This document shows positions 23,742 to 32,508 of a stretch of 64,000 nucleotides of DNA, piece after piece. The position numbers and the translations under genes were made by a program. Each line of letters opens with the position of its first letter. The first letter of the stretch is position 1. The notes beneath the pieces are model-generated. The model did no database searches and had not been told where the DNA came from. It saw nothing but the letters and a program-made list of their open reading frames with translations. Source of the stretch: Streptomyces corallincola (GTDB lineage Bacteria; Actinomycetota; Actinomycetes; Streptomycetales; Streptomycetaceae); NCBI RefSeq assembly GCF_019104725.1, contig NZ_JAHRXF010000001.1, forward strand, positions 186,001 to 250,000, written 5' to 3'.

Positions 23742-24653
23742 ATGGCCACGCCTCCCCAGCCCCCGCAGCCGGCCGACCGGCCCGCACCGCCGCCCGGACA
23801 GCCCGCACCGCAGGCGGGGATTCCGCCGCAGCCCTCGGCCTACCCCTATCCGCACCCGCAGTCCCCGCCGCCGGGGAACATCCACGCCACCCCCACCCTG
23901 GTGGGCCGGCCGGGTCCGCCGCCGCCCGGATTCCCCGGCAACCCCTACGCGCAGCAGCCCCCGTACGGCGCCTATCCCGGTGGCCCGCAGCCCGGTGCGG
24001 GCGGCGGAGCAGGAGCGGCGGGGCGCGCGGTGCTGTGGGTGGCTCTCGGCGCCGTCGTGGCCTCCGCCGCCTGGGCCGCCGGTGTCTTCCTGTTCGGCGC
24101 GGGCCCAGGCACCGCCGCCGAACTGCGCGGCTACGCGGCCCCGTCCGACATGTGCACCCGTTCGGACTACGCCTCCTTCAAGGACGAGTACCCGCAGGCC
24201 GACTCCTCCCCGACGCACACCACCCTCAAGGACCCGGCGCTGGACGAGAGTTACTGCAGCATGGGCATGAAGAAATCAGGCTCCACCTACAGCGACGCCT
24301 ATCTGTCCCTCCAGCTCGATCTTCACCGGAAGACCGACCCCGGACCGGAGTTCACCGCCACCTGGAAGAACTACGGTGACAGCCATGACGGTTACGACGT
24401 CAGCCCGGTGAGCGGCATCGGCGACGAGGCGTACCTCGTCAGCCAGGACACCACCGCTGGTTCCAGCGGCGGTTCGACCAGCGGTTCCCGCTACGCCACC
24501 CTCGCCGTGCGCGACGGCTGGGTGACGTACACGATGAGCTACAGCGCGTACCTCAGCACGTACTCGCAGGACAAGGCCCCGCCCGCGCTCGCGGACGTGT
24601 CCGACTGGCTGAAGGCGGACAGCAGGGCGACCCTGGCCCGGCTCAGGGACTGA
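23742..24653 (+). CDS. Pro-rich single-pass membrane protein of unknown function
   Basis: 303 residues from ATG. The first ~95 residues are a Pro/Gln/Gly/Tyr-rich cytoplasmic segment (PPQPSAYPYPHPQSPPPGN), then one membrane helix (AVLWVALGAVVASAAWAAGVFLFGAG, about 95-120) and a ~180-residue extracytoplasmic domain with two cysteines (DMCTRSDYASF, YCSMGMKKSG) and a C-terminal WLKADSRATLARL helix. This architecture is frequent in Streptomyces membrane sensors, but the domain is not recognised. The gene is convergent with, and 3 bases from, the SnoaL-like gene. Confidence 0.75.
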   Translation: MATPPQPPQPADRPAPPPGQPAPQAGIPPQPSAYPYPHPQSPPPGNIHATPTLVGRPGPPPPGFPGNPYAQQPPYGAYPGGPQPGAGGGAGAAGRAVLWVALGAVVASAAWAAGVFLFGAGPGTAAELRGYAAPSDMCTRSDYASFKDEYPQADSSPTHTTLKDPALDESYCSMGMKKSGSTYSDAYLSLQLDLHRKTDPGPEFTATWKNYGDSHDGYDVSPVSGIGDEAYLVSQDTTAGSSGGSTSGSRYATLAVRDGWVTYTMSYSAYLSTYSQDKAPPALADVSDWLKADSRATLARLRD

Positions 24654-24656
24654 CGC

Positions 24657-25046
24657 TCAGGCTCCGGCGTGGCGCGCGATGTTCTCGAACCGCGCGCCCA
24701 TCGCCCGGGCGAGCGCCTGCGCGGCCGACAGCGGGCGGACCATGACCATGAAGTCCTCGATCAGTCCGTCCTCGTTCAGCCGCAGGAAGTCGCAGCCGGT
24801 CAGCTCGCGGCCGTCCACCCGCGCGGTGAACACCAGTGCGTGGTCGCGGCCGTCCGGGGAGCCGATCTCGCGTACGTACCTGAAGTCCTCGAAGACCTGC
24901 GCCACTTCACGCAGGACGGCACCGGTGACGGCCTTGCCCGCGTAGGGCTTGAAGGCCACCGGACTGGTGAAGACCACGTCCTCGGCCAGCAGCGCCACGG
25001 CGGCGTCCATGTCTCCCGCTTCCACCGCGTCGCGGAACGCGCGCAC
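24657..25046 (-). CDS. SnoaL-like/NTF2-fold protein
   Basis: 129 residues from GTG with GAGGTGAT upstream. The pattern MRAFRDAVEAGDMDAAVALLAEDVVFTSP, VLREVAQVFEDFRYV and GCDFLRLNEDGLIEDFMVMVRPL is that of the SnoaL_2 / nuclear-transport-factor-2 alpha+beta barrel, which includes small isomerases, cyclases and ligand-binding proteins. No catalytic assignment is possible. Single gene. Confidence 0.85.
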   Translation of the reverse strand: MRAFRDAVEAGDMDAAVALLAEDVVFTSPVAFKPYAGKAVTGAVLREVAQVFEDFRYVREIGSPDGRDHALVFTARVDGRELTGCDFLRLNEDGLIEDFMVMVRPLSAAQALARAMGARFENIARHAGA

Positions 25047-25164
25047 CGGATCACCTCGTCTGTTCTGGTCAGGGGGCCGACCGTCCGGCCCGGACTCGGA
25101 CGCCGACGAGCGTAGTGAGCCATGATCCGCCTGTCCACGGCCACCCAGCGCCTACGCTGGCCGA

Positions 25165-25926
25165 ATGTTCAGCCCCGAAGGCCCCACGTTGCGCGAACTC
25201 GCCGTGCAGGCACTGTCGTCCGTCGAACGCGGCTACGACCTGCTCGCCCCGAAGTTCGACCACACCCCCTTCCGCACCCCCGACGCGGTACTGGACGCGG
25301 TCGCCGGGGCACTGGCGCCGCTCGGTCCCTTCGAGGACGGCCTCGACCTGTGCTGCGGCACCGGCGCCGGTACCCGCGTACTCGCCGGACTGTGCCAACG
25401 GAGCGTCACCGGCGTGGACTTCAGCGCCGGGATGCTCGACGTGGCCGCCGCCCGGAGCCGGGACGCGGTGGTGGCCGCCGGGCCACGTCTCTCCTGGGTG
25501 CGGGCCGACGCGCGGGCGCTGCCGTTCCGCGACGCCTTCGATCTCGTGGCCAGCTTCGGCGCGCTCGGACACTTCCTGCCCGGCGAACTCCCCGGCCTAT
25601 TCGCGGGGTTGCACACCGCGCTGCGCCCCGGTGGCCGGTTCGTCCTCCCCGTCCTCGCACCGCCGCGCCCGACGAGCCCCGCGTTCTGGACGCTGCTCGG
25701 CTTCGACGCCGTCATGCGGGTGCGCAACGCCCTGTGGCGTCCGTCGTTCGTCATGTACTACCGCGCCTTCCGGCTCGGTGACGTGCTCGCGGATCTGCGC
25801 GGCGCGGGCTTCGACGTGGAGTTGACGGCCCTGCCCGGCTTCGGGAACCGGGACGACGGCAGCCCGCGCGCCCGGCTGGTCACGGCCGTGCGTCCCGGTA
25901 CGCCTACACCGCCGCCGGGAGTGTGA
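25165..25926 (+). CDS. Class I SAM-dependent methyltransferase
   Basis: 253 residues. Motif I LDLCCGTGAGTRVL, then VTGVDFSAGMLDVAA (SAM ribose-binding acidic loop), SWVRADARALPFRDAFDLVASFGALGHF and LHTALRPGGRFVLPVL are the standard Rossmann-type methyltransferase motifs. Substrate unknown. TACGCT lies 12 bases upstream of the ATG, so the mRNA is probably leaderless. The last 23 bases overlap the convergent GntR gene. Confidence 0.9.
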   Translation: MFSPEGPTLRELAVQALSSVERGYDLLAPKFDHTPFRTPDAVLDAVAGALAPLGPFEDGLDLCCGTGAGTRVLAGLCQRSVTGVDFSAGMLDVAAARSRDAVVAAGPRLSWVRADARALPFRDAFDLVASFGALGHFLPGELPGLFAGLHTALRPGGRFVLPVLAPPRPTSPAFWTLLGFDAVMRVRNALWRPSFVMYYRAFRLGDVLADLRGAGFDVELTALPGFGNRDDGSPRARLVTAVRPGTPTPPPGV

Positions 25927-26701
25927 ACTCGTAGACCAGCGCGTCCCGTTCGGCGTTGACCACCAGATCGGTGATCTCCAGCGGACGCGCGTGCTGGTCG
26001 TGCACCCGCCGGGTCACGCGGACCGAGGAGGCCGCGCCGATCTGGGTGATCGCGTCCCGGTGGTGCAGGGTCAGTCCGGCCCGCCGCATCCAGTCGTAGG
26101 CGCGGCGCAGTTGGGCGGGCGTCGCCCCGTCGGCACGGTCCCGGTAGCGGCCCAGCTCGGCCACCTCCGCCAGCGCCACTGCCGAGAACGACGTCACCGC
26201 CGTACGCAGCGACCGGCCGTCCGGCGTGGCCGACCGGTAGCGGTGCACCAGCGTCGGGCTGCGCGGGGCGAGATCGAGGGCCGCCGCGTGCTCGGGCGGT
26301 GGCTCCTCCCAGGCGACCGTGGCCCGGTCCACCGCGCCCAGCTCCGCGGATCGCGCGCCCACCGGGAACGTCAGCGACACCGGGTCCTCCAATGGGGCGC
26401 CGGACAGCGTGACATGGCTGCCCCGCCGGTCGGTGGCGACCAGCCCGCCGCGCCGCAGGACGTCCAGCGCCTGCCGGACGGTCTCCCGGCTCACCGCGTA
26501 GCGCCGTGCCAAGTCCCGCTCTCCGGGCAGGCGTTCACCGGGTGGGACGGCACCGGCCCGTACCTCGTCCAGGAGGAGCGAGGCGACGCGCCGGTACAGC
26601 GGCGTCTCCAGCGGACCGTGCGGATCGTACGGCACGGGGTGGGCGGGGAGGTGGTGCGGGGTGGTGCGGGCCGGACTGTTTCGCGGGGTGGTGCGGGCCA
26701 T
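25904..26701 (-). CDS. GntR/HutC-family regulator with UTRA domain
   Basis: 265 residues from ATG at 26701 with a GAGAGGG site. The winged HTH at about 32-95 (LYRRVASLLLDEVRAGAVPPGERLPGERDLARRY, SRETVRQALDVLRRGGLV) is followed by a UTRA effector domain (HRYRSATPDGRSLRTAVTSFS, IGAASSVRVTRRVHDQHARPLEITDLVV). UTRA regulators such as DasR, NagR and HutC sense sugar phosphates or histidine products. A near-consensus DasR-type site 61-75 bases upstream suggests autoregulation. It could also act on the acetyl xylan esterase upstream or on the glycan hydrolase genes in this window. Confidence 0.92.
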   Translation of the reverse strand: MARTTPRNSPARTTPHHLPAHPVPYDPHGPLETPLYRRVASLLLDEVRAGAVPPGERLPGERDLARRYAVSRETVRQALDVLRRGGLVATDRRGSHVTLSGAPLEDPVSLTFPVGARSAELGAVDRATVAWEEPPPEHAAALDLAPRSPTLVHRYRSATPDGRSLRTAVTSFSAVALAEVAELGRYRDRADGATPAQLRRAYDWMRRAGLTLHHRDAITQIGAASSVRVTRRVHDQHARPLEITDLVVNAERDALVYEFTLPAAV

Positions 26702-26761
26702 GCCGCCCTCTCTTCGATGACGAGGTGTAGCCGCGCGGGCTCGGTGCGCCACCAGATCTAC

Positions 26762-26776
26762 ACTGGTCTACACCAC
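26762..26776. promoter_or_regulatory. DasR-type (dre-like) operator upstream of GntR gene
   Basis: ACTGGTCTACACCAC matches the DasR consensus ACTGGTCTAGACCAC at all but one central base. A second half, AGATCTACAC, precedes it. It lies 61 bases upstream of the GntR/UTRA start. Confidence 0.65.
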
Positions 26777-26836
26777 GTGGGAAGAGTGGCCCGACGGTTC
26801 GGCCGAAACCGGCCCGCACCTCGCCGGGGGACGTGC

Positions 26837-27805
26837 TCAGAGATACGACCGCAGCCAGCGCAGCTGACGCTCCTGCTGGTAAGGGCCGCCGCCCTCATGG
26901 TCGTTGAAGTCGTACACCTCGATCTCCTTCTCCGGGCCCGCCCACGCGTTGAACGCCGCGAACACCGTCGAGGGCGGGCACACCTCGTCCTCCAGGGCCG
27001 TCGAGAACAGCGCCGGTGCCCGGCCGCGGGCTGCGAAATGGACGCCGTCGAAGTACGACAGTGTGCGCAGGACGTCGGCCGTGCGACCCCGGTGCGTCTT
27101 GAGGAACAGGCCGATCTCACGGTACGGATGACGGTTCGTCAGAGAGATCGCGCGCGGGAAGTCGCACAGGAACGGTACGTCCGGTGCCACCGCCACCAGG
27201 TCCGGAACCAGCGCCCCGACCGCGACGGAGATGCCGCCGCCCTGGCTCGCCCCGAGCACCGCCGTGCGCGACGCGTCCGTCAGCGGGTGCGAACGGGCTG
27301 CCTCGACCGCGCGCACCGCGTCCGTGAACACCCGCCGGTAGTAGTAGTTCTCCGGAGCGTCGATGCCTCGCGTCATGTATCCGGGATGCGCGGGCCCCGC
27401 ACCCACGGGGTCGGCCGTCGCGCCCCCGCCGCCCCACACGCTGCCCTGCCCGCGCGTGTCCATCACGAAGTGCGCACGGCCCGTTGACGCCCACAGCAGG
27501 TTCTCGTGTGCCAGGCCGCGCCCGCCGCCGTAGCCGATGAACTCCACGACCAGCGGCAGAGGTTCGGTCGCGCCCGCCGGTACGCGCAGCCAGCCCCGCA
27601 CCGGGTGACCGCCGTACCCCGCGAACGTCACGTCGTACACGTCGATCGTGGCCAGCCCCGCGTCCACCGGTGCGAATCGTGCGTCCAGCGGCAACGCCCT
27701 CGCGTCCTTGAGTGTGGTGTCCCAGAACTCCTCGAAGTCGTCCGGGGCGCTGGAGTCGCTGCGGTACGTGCGCAGTTGGGCGAGGGGCAGATCGAACAGG
27801 GCCAT
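26837..27805 (-). CDS. Acetyl xylan esterase / cephalosporin-C deacetylase (CE7)
   Basis: 322 residues from ATG at 27805, the usual length. CE7 alpha/beta hydrolases remove acetyl groups from xylo-oligosaccharides and cephalosporin C in the cytoplasm. The oxyanion region VVEFIGYGGGRGL, DTRGQGSVW, nucleophile Ser187 in GASQGGG, Asp in ALEDEVCPPSTVF and His in NDHEGGG complete the triad. Located just upstream of the GntR/UTRA gene on the same strand. An in-frame GTG at 27856 is less likely because the family begins at MALFDLPL. Confidence 0.92.
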   Translation of the reverse strand: MALFDLPLAQLRTYRSDSSAPDDFEEFWDTTLKDARALPLDARFAPVDAGLATIDVYDVTFAGYGGHPVRGWLRVPAGATEPLPLVVEFIGYGGGRGLAHENLLWASTGRAHFVMDTRGQGSVWGGGGATADPVGAGPAHPGYMTRGIDAPENYYYRRVFTDAVRAVEAARSHPLTDASRTAVLGASQGGGISVAVGALVPDLVAVAPDVPFLCDFPRAISLTNRHPYREIGLFLKTHRGRTADVLRTLSYFDGVHFAARGRAPALFSTALEDEVCPPSTVFAAFNAWAGPEKEIEVYDFNDHEGGGPYQQERQLRWLRSYL

Positions 27806-27961
27806 CGGGGACCGCCTTCGGGGTGGTGAGCTGTGTGTCTGTCCGCGGGTGCTCACCGTATGCGAGGGGCCGATCGTGGCCGGAAAGGTGATGCGGAGTG
27901 GTTGCGGGTGGTGCGTGCACCGCCGGTCGCGGTGCCGTCGCGGAGGCCGTGCGCGGCGTGT

Positions 27962-28546
27962 TCACGTCTTCGGGCGGGTCCACTCCGGGCCGGTGCGGGC
28001 CCACTCCTGCTCCCATTCGGCGAGCCGGTGGCGGAGGGCCACCCGGCGCCGGAGAGCGTGGCCGAGGAGAACGACGCCCGCGGTGGCGGCGGACGCGCAC
28101 ACGCCGAGGGTGAGGGTGTGCTGCCACACCGCGGTGTCGCTCGGCGGCGGCGCGACGGCGCGGCCCAGGCGGTCGCGCCACACGGTGACCGTGTCACCGG
28201 GACCGGTTCCCACAGGGACCGCCACGGTGGCGGTGCGTACCGCACCACGCGGTTCGGTCCAGCGGACCTCTGCGCGGGACGGGCGGCGCTGCTCGCCTTC
28301 GACGTGGGTGGGTCGGCCGGGCGGGTCGGCCACCACCACGGCCCGCGTCGGGTGCAGGTCGGCGCGCTGCCGCTCCGCGAGCGCCCGCGCGCTGTCATGG
28401 GCGAGCAGCCCGGCGATCACCCCGGCCAGCGGGACGGCCACGGTCAGCAGGACGGCGACGACCAGCACGGCCCAGGCGTCGATGACATCGGAACGGCGCC
28501 GCAGGGGATTGCGCCGCCAGCGCCAGCCGTGGATACGGGTGCGCAT
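27962..28546 (-). CDS. Two-pass membrane protein (Rv1733c-like)
   Basis: 194 residues from ATG preceded by GAGGAGG. The basic N-terminus RWRRNPLRRRSDVIDAWAVLVV leads into one membrane helix; an extracytoplasmic domain with VVVADPPG and WTEPRGAVRTATVAVPVGTGPGDTVTVW follows, then a second helix (LTLGVCASAATAGVVLLGHAL) and a basic tail. This matches the actinobacterial Rv1733c family, a large paralogous group in Streptomyces with no established function. Confidence 0.85.
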   Translation of the reverse strand: MRTRIHGWRWRRNPLRRRSDVIDAWAVLVVAVLLTVAVPLAGVIAGLLAHDSARALAERQRADLHPTRAVVVADPPGRPTHVEGEQRRPSRAEVRWTEPRGAVRTATVAVPVGTGPGDTVTVWRDRLGRAVAPPPSDTAVWQHTLTLGVCASAATAGVVLLGHALRRRVALRHRLAEWEQEWARTGPEWTRPKT

Positions 28547-28778
28547 ACCCCACCTCCTCGCCGTGGGGACGCCGGAGGCGGGGCGGGGGAGAGAACCGGT
28601 GTGGTCGCGGCACACATCCGTCCGTCCGCCGTGCGGGGCGTCCACCACCTCTCGTACCCCGTACGAAGCGCCTCGCGCACGGCCGACGGTCCTCACTTCC
28701 GGCCCGTTCTACGGCGGAGCTACGAGGCGGAACGCCAGGTGGGGCGGGAGATACGGTGGTGGCGGGTGTTGCTGGTGA

Positions 28779-29648
28779 TCAGCCGAAGCGTTCGATGCGG
28801 ATGCGATCAACCGGCTGTCCGGCGGCGACCAAGAGTCGGGAGGCGTGTTCGGCGAACCCGTTGGAGCCGCACACATAGGCTTCCCACCCACCCGCGGGCT
28901 GTTCCGCCAGGAGGGGCGCCACATGTGCGGCCGTCATACGGCCCACCGGCACACCGTGTGGTGCTCCACGGGTGTAGACGACCGTCGTCTCGTCGCCCAG
29001 CTCGTCCGCGTAGATCAGCTCCTCGGGACGGCGCGCCGACACCACCATGCGCAGCGGCACGTCCAGGCGCCGTGCGCGGTGGTGGCGGACCATCGACATC
29101 AGCGGGACGACGCCCGAACCGGCCCCGAGCAGCAGGGCGGGCCGGTCGCCCGGCCAGGCGAAGAAGCCGCTCAGCGGGCCGCGTACCTCGATCGTGTCAC
29201 CGGGCCGCGCCACCGTGTGGAACCAGCCCGAGACCTCGCCGTCCGGCACCGCGTCCAGGGTGAGCTCGATGTGCCCCGAGTCGTCCGGCGGGGACGCGAT
29301 CGAATAGTGGCGCTGGGCCACATAGCCGTCCTCGGCGGTCAGCCGGAGCATCAGATGCTGTCCCGGCAGATGCCCGGCCCACTCCGGCACCGCGAGCCGG
29401 AAGGTGGCCGCGTGCGGCGTCTCCCGCCGTACCCCGGCCAGCGTGGCGGTCTGCCAGGTGGACGCCGTGTCCTCGCCCACCGCGATACGGCCGGGCACGG
29501 CGAAACGGGTACGGGGCACGGCGGAGACGGCGGCACGGGTGCTGCCCGGCCCGGCCGGTCCGGTACCGCCGGTGTCCGTCCCGGCGGCCGATCGGCTCTC
29601 GGCCGGGGTCGTCCCGGCCTCTCTCACGGACGTCGTGCTGTCAGTCAC
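28779..29648 (-). CDS. FAD/NAD(P)-binding oxidoreductase (ferredoxin reductase-like)
   Basis: 289 residues from GTG at 29648, overlapping the preceding gene by 8 bases. The FAD-binding barrel has RHYSIASPP, the NAD(P) domain has LGAGSGVVPLMSMVRHH, and YVCGSNGFAEHASRLLVAAGQ is near the C-terminus; there is no 2Fe-2S domain. Coupling with a molybdopterin oxidoreductase indicates that it passes electrons from NAD(P)H to that enzyme, or the reverse. A longer upstream frame exists only as read-through of the neighbour and is not used. Confidence 0.9.
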   Translation of the reverse strand: MTDSTTSVREAGTTPAESRSAAGTDTGGTGPAGPGSTRAAVSAVPRTRFAVPGRIAVGEDTASTWQTATLAGVRRETPHAATFRLAVPEWAGHLPGQHLMLRLTAEDGYVAQRHYSIASPPDDSGHIELTLDAVPDGEVSGWFHTVARPGDTIEVRGPLSGFFAWPGDRPALLLGAGSGVVPLMSMVRHHRARRLDVPLRMVVSARRPEELIYADELGDETTVVYTRGAPHGVPVGRMTAAHVAPLLAEQPAGGWEAYVCGSNGFAEHASRLLVAAGQPVDRIRIERFG

Positions 29649-30246
29649 CGGAGTACCGCTGTTCCTTCCACGGGTTGCCCCGCGCGTGATAGCCGTTCTG
29701 CTCCCAGAAACCCGGCTCGTCGTGGTCGAGGAGGGTGATGCCCGCGATCCACTTGGTGCTCTTCCAGAAGTACAGGTGGGGCACCACCAGCCGGGCCGGA
29801 CCGCCGTGTTCGGCGGGCAGTGGCTTGCCGCCGTACTCCCAGACGATCCAGGCCCGGCCGCCGGTGAGGTCCGCGAGCGGCAGGCTGGAGGTGTAGCCGG
29901 TGTGCGAGTAGGCAACGGCATGGGTGGCGGACCCATGTGGCCGGACCACACTGAAGAACGCGTCCAGGGAGACCCCGCCGAACTCCACCCCGAACTTCGA
30001 CCAGCCCGTCACACAGTGGATGTCGCCCGCGTAGGCGGAGGCGGGCAGCGCCCGTGCCTCGTCCCAGTCCCAGGTGCGGGTCCGCTCCACCAGACCGTCC
30101 ACGCGGAAGGTCCAGTCGGCCGGTGACAGGTCCGGCGTGACCTCGGCGGACAGCACGGGCCACTCGTCGCGCGCGTCGTACTGACCCGGCGGCAGCCCCG
30201 GATCCGCCGCGCGCGGGCGGCCCGCGAAACCTCGGGTGACGTTCAT
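29641..30246 (-). CDS. Molybdopterin-dependent oxidoreductase (sulfite oxidase/YedY-like)
   Basis: 201 residues from ATG at 30246 (a GGAGG motif sits immediately upstream). The oxidoreductase molybdopterin domain is recognised by DIHCVTGWSKFGVEFGGVSL with the Mo-coordinating Cys, HTGYTSSLPLADL, and GPARLVVPHLYFWKSTKW. There is no Tat signal peptide or dimerisation domain, so unlike MsrP/YedY it appears to be cytoplasmic. It forms an operon with the flavin reductase (8-base overlap). Substrate unknown; sulfoxide reduction is a possibility. Confidence 0.9.
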   Translation of the reverse strand: MNVTRGFAGRPRAADPGLPPGQYDARDEWPVLSAEVTPDLSPADWTFRVDGLVERTRTWDWDEARALPASAYAGDIHCVTGWSKFGVEFGGVSLDAFFSVVRPHGSATHAVAYSHTGYTSSLPLADLTGGRAWIVWEYGGKPLPAEHGGPARLVVPHLYFWKSTKWIAGITLLDHDEPGFWEQNGYHARGNPWKEQRYSGD

Positions 30247-30412
30247 GCCTCCACGGTACGTGGTCGGAACACATGCTCCGGCCCAGGTCGGGCCGCAGGT
30301 CGTCGCGGCCGTACGAACTCCGCGGGCGCCGGGAATAGTGGCCCGCCCCATGTGCTTGCCGCACAGTGTCGGCGGCCGAGCGGCGCCGGTACGACGGAAG
30401 CGAGGAACGAGG

Positions 30413-31339
30413 ATGCCCAAGGCGTACGTCTACACGCGCCACGGCGGTCCGGAGACCGAGGCGCTGACCGAGGTGGACCGTCCGGTGCCGGGACCCGGCC
30501 AACTCCTGATCGCCGTGCGGGCGGCGGGAGTGAACCCCATCGACTGGAAACTGCGCTCCGGTTACCGCCGTCCCGGCGAGGACGAGCGGACCTTCCCGGC
30601 GGGCATCGGCAGCGAGGCCGCCGGTGTGGTGGTGGAGACCGGCGAGGGGGTGACCGGCTTCGGGCCCGGCGACGAGGTGTTCGGCAACACCGTGGACGGC
30701 GGGTACGCCGAGTTCGCCCTGCTCCCGGTGACCGTGGCCGCCCACAAGCCCGCCGCGCTGTCCTTCACGGACGCCGCCACCCTCCCGGTCGCCGCGGCCA
30801 CCGCCTACGACGGAGTGCACCAGCTCGCCCTGCCCGCCGGGGCGACTCTGCTGGTCACGGGCGCGGGCGGCGGAGTCGGCGCGGCCGCCGCGCAGATCGC
30901 GCACGCCCTCGGCATCCGGGTGGTGGGCGTGGCGAGCGAGCCCAAGAAGGACTTCGTCGAGTCGCTGGGCGCCGTGCACGTCCCCTCGGGACCCGACCTC
31001 GCCACACGGGTGCGCGCCGCCGTGCCGGGTGGAGTGGACGGCGTGTTCGATCTGGTGGGCGGTGACACGCTCACCGAGGCCGCCGGACTGCTCGCGGACC
31101 CCGCCCGCCTGATCACCGCGGCGGCCTCGCCGGACACCGTCGCCGCGCTGGGCGGCGCGCGGGTGGCGCGCGCCAGGACCGCCGCCGTCCTGGACGCGGT
31201 GGCCGACCTCGTCGTGCGGGGCGTACTGAACCCGTACGTCACCGAAACCGTCCCACTGGACCGCGCGGGCGAGGCACTGCGCGCCGTCGAGAACGGGCAC
31301 ACGCGGGGCAAGATCGTGATCGAGGTGACCTCCGCATGA
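30413..31339 (+). CDS. Quinone oxidoreductase-like MDR family NADP-dependent oxidoreductase
   Basis: 308 residues. Zinc-free medium-chain reductase: N-terminal GroES-like fold (VRAAGVNPIDWKLRSGY, PAGIGSEAAGVVVETGEGVTGFGPGDEVFG), then the Rossmann fold LLVTGAGGGVGAAAAQIAHALG. It would reduce quinones or alpha,beta-unsaturated carbonyls with NADPH. The stop overlaps the start of the GNAT gene (ATGA), giving an operon of two. Confidence 0.92.
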   Translation: MPKAYVYTRHGGPETEALTEVDRPVPGPGQLLIAVRAAGVNPIDWKLRSGYRRPGEDERTFPAGIGSEAAGVVVETGEGVTGFGPGDEVFGNTVDGGYAEFALLPVTVAAHKPAALSFTDAATLPVAAATAYDGVHQLALPAGATLLVTGAGGGVGAAAAQIAHALGIRVVGVASEPKKDFVESLGAVHVPSGPDLATRVRAAVPGGVDGVFDLVGGDTLTEAAGLLADPARLITAAASPDTVAALGGARVARARTAAVLDAVADLVVRGVLNPYVTETVPLDRAGEALRAVENGHTRGKIVIEVTSA

Positions 31340-32253
31340 CCGCGACGGACACGCCGACGGGCATGCCGCCCACCACTGATGCCTGCGCCGGTGTGGGTGC
31401 CGAGCACATGTGGCCCGACCACACACACGTGCTCGACCGACCGGCCCTCGCCGCACTGACCGGCCCGCACGCCCGCTTCGCCGAGCGGCGCGGCCGGGTG
31501 CTGCGCTATCCGCCGGACGTCACGCCCTGGCAGGCGCTGCCCGAGCAGCCGGACGCGGACGACTGGGCCGATGCCGTCGTGCTCGCCGGACCAGGCGCCG
31601 AGGTACCGCTGCTCGGCTTCCACGGGGAGGTGCCGGACGGCTGGGACATCACCTTCCGGGTCGAGGGCGTCCAGCTCGTGGACGACGGACTCGTCACCGC
31701 GCCCGACCCTGAGGCGGTGCCGCTCGGCCCGGCCGACGTGCCCGAGATCCTGGACCTCGTGGCTCGCACCCAGCCGGGTCCGTTCTTGCCGCGCACGATC
31801 GAACTCGGCACCTACCTGGGCATCCGCCGTGACGGCGCCCTCATCGCGATGGCGGGGGAGCGGCTCCACCCGCCGGGCTGGACCGAGATCAGCGCCGTCT
31901 GCACCGATCCGGCCCACCGGGGCGAGGGCCTCGCCTCCCGGCTCGTCCTTGCTGTCGCCCACGGCATCCGGGAACGCGGCGAGACCCCGTTCCTGCACAC
32001 CGGTGCCGGTAATACCCACGCCATCCGGCTCTACGAGGCGCTCGGTTTCCGGTTGCGCCGAAAGACGGTGTTCATGGGCGCACGACCCTCTGCGGCATAT
32101 GTGCGCCGGGCACATGTGCCCGGGGCACATGGGGGAGCCGCTATCGGTGGTGCGGGTGCGGGTGCGGGTGCGGATGTGGGTGCGACGGACGCCGGACCGG
32201 TCGGTGATTCGGCCGCTCCGCCGCACGACGGGGAGCCGTTGCCGGTGACCTGA
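31336..32253 (+). CDS. GNAT N-acetyltransferase with repeat-derived ends
   Basis: 305 residues; ATGA overlap with the reductase. The core (about 30-245) ends with a GNAT fold: ISAVCTDPAHRGEGLASRLVLAVAHGIRERG is the acetyl-CoA pyrophosphate loop, followed by LHTGAGNTHAIRLYEALGFRLRRKTVF (FR47-like). The N-terminal GAEHMWPDHTH and the last ~50 residues (AHVPGAHGGA, GAGAGAGADVGA) are encoded by CACATG-type and GTGCGG repeats, not by family sequence. The stop lies in a TGACC pentanucleotide repeat. Substrate unknown. Confidence 0.88.
   Translation: MTATDTPTGMPPTTDACAGVGAEHMWPDHTHVLDRPALAALTGPHARFAERRGRVLRYPPDVTPWQALPEQPDADDWADAVVLAGPGAEVPLLGFHGEVPDGWDITFRVEGVQLVDDGLVTAPDPEAVPLGPADVPEILDLVARTQPGPFLPRTIELGTYLGIRRDGALIAMAGERLHPPGWTEISAVCTDPAHRGEGLASRLVLAVAHGIRERGETPFLHTGAGNTHAIRLYEALGFRLRRKTVFMGARPSAAYVRRAHVPGAHGGAAIGGAGAGAGADVGATDAGPVGDSAAPPHDGEPLPVT
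32071..32173 (+). repeat. 15-bp CACATG units followed by GTGCGG hexamers, inside GNAT gene
   Basis: GGCATATGTGCGCCG, GGCACATGTGCCCGG and GGCACATGGGGGAGC are in 15-bp register at 32094-32138, followed by four perfect GTGCGG units at 32150-32173. They encode the C-terminal extension of the acetyltransferase. Confidence 0.9.
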
Positions 32254-32275
32254 CCTGACCTGACCTGACCTGACC
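32246..32275 (+). repeat. Pentanucleotide repeat (TGACC x6) over stop codon
   Basis: Six perfect TGACC units; the GNAT stop (TGA) is inside the second unit. Confidence 0.97.
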
Positions 32276-32508
32276 AGCGGCGTCCGGCCGACGATCACCG
32301 GGTCACGCCATGCGGTCCTGTCGCTCTGCGGGACACCGACGAATCGGTGTTCTGAGCAGTGACGGAACGGTCCTCATCGTGATCGCGGTGGGGGCCGTTC
32401 CTCTTTGCTGCCGTGGTTGGGGCAGGGACGGTGTCCCGGGTGCGTGCTTGATCGGCCCGAGGGGCTCTGGGGCGCCGGGTGGACTGGACTGTCGGCTGTG
32501 TAATTTCT

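Noticed and set aside
28860..28950. Further CACATAG/CACATGTG repeat units
   Set aside because: They are ordinary codons of the conserved flavoreductase C-terminus, not in 15-bp register.
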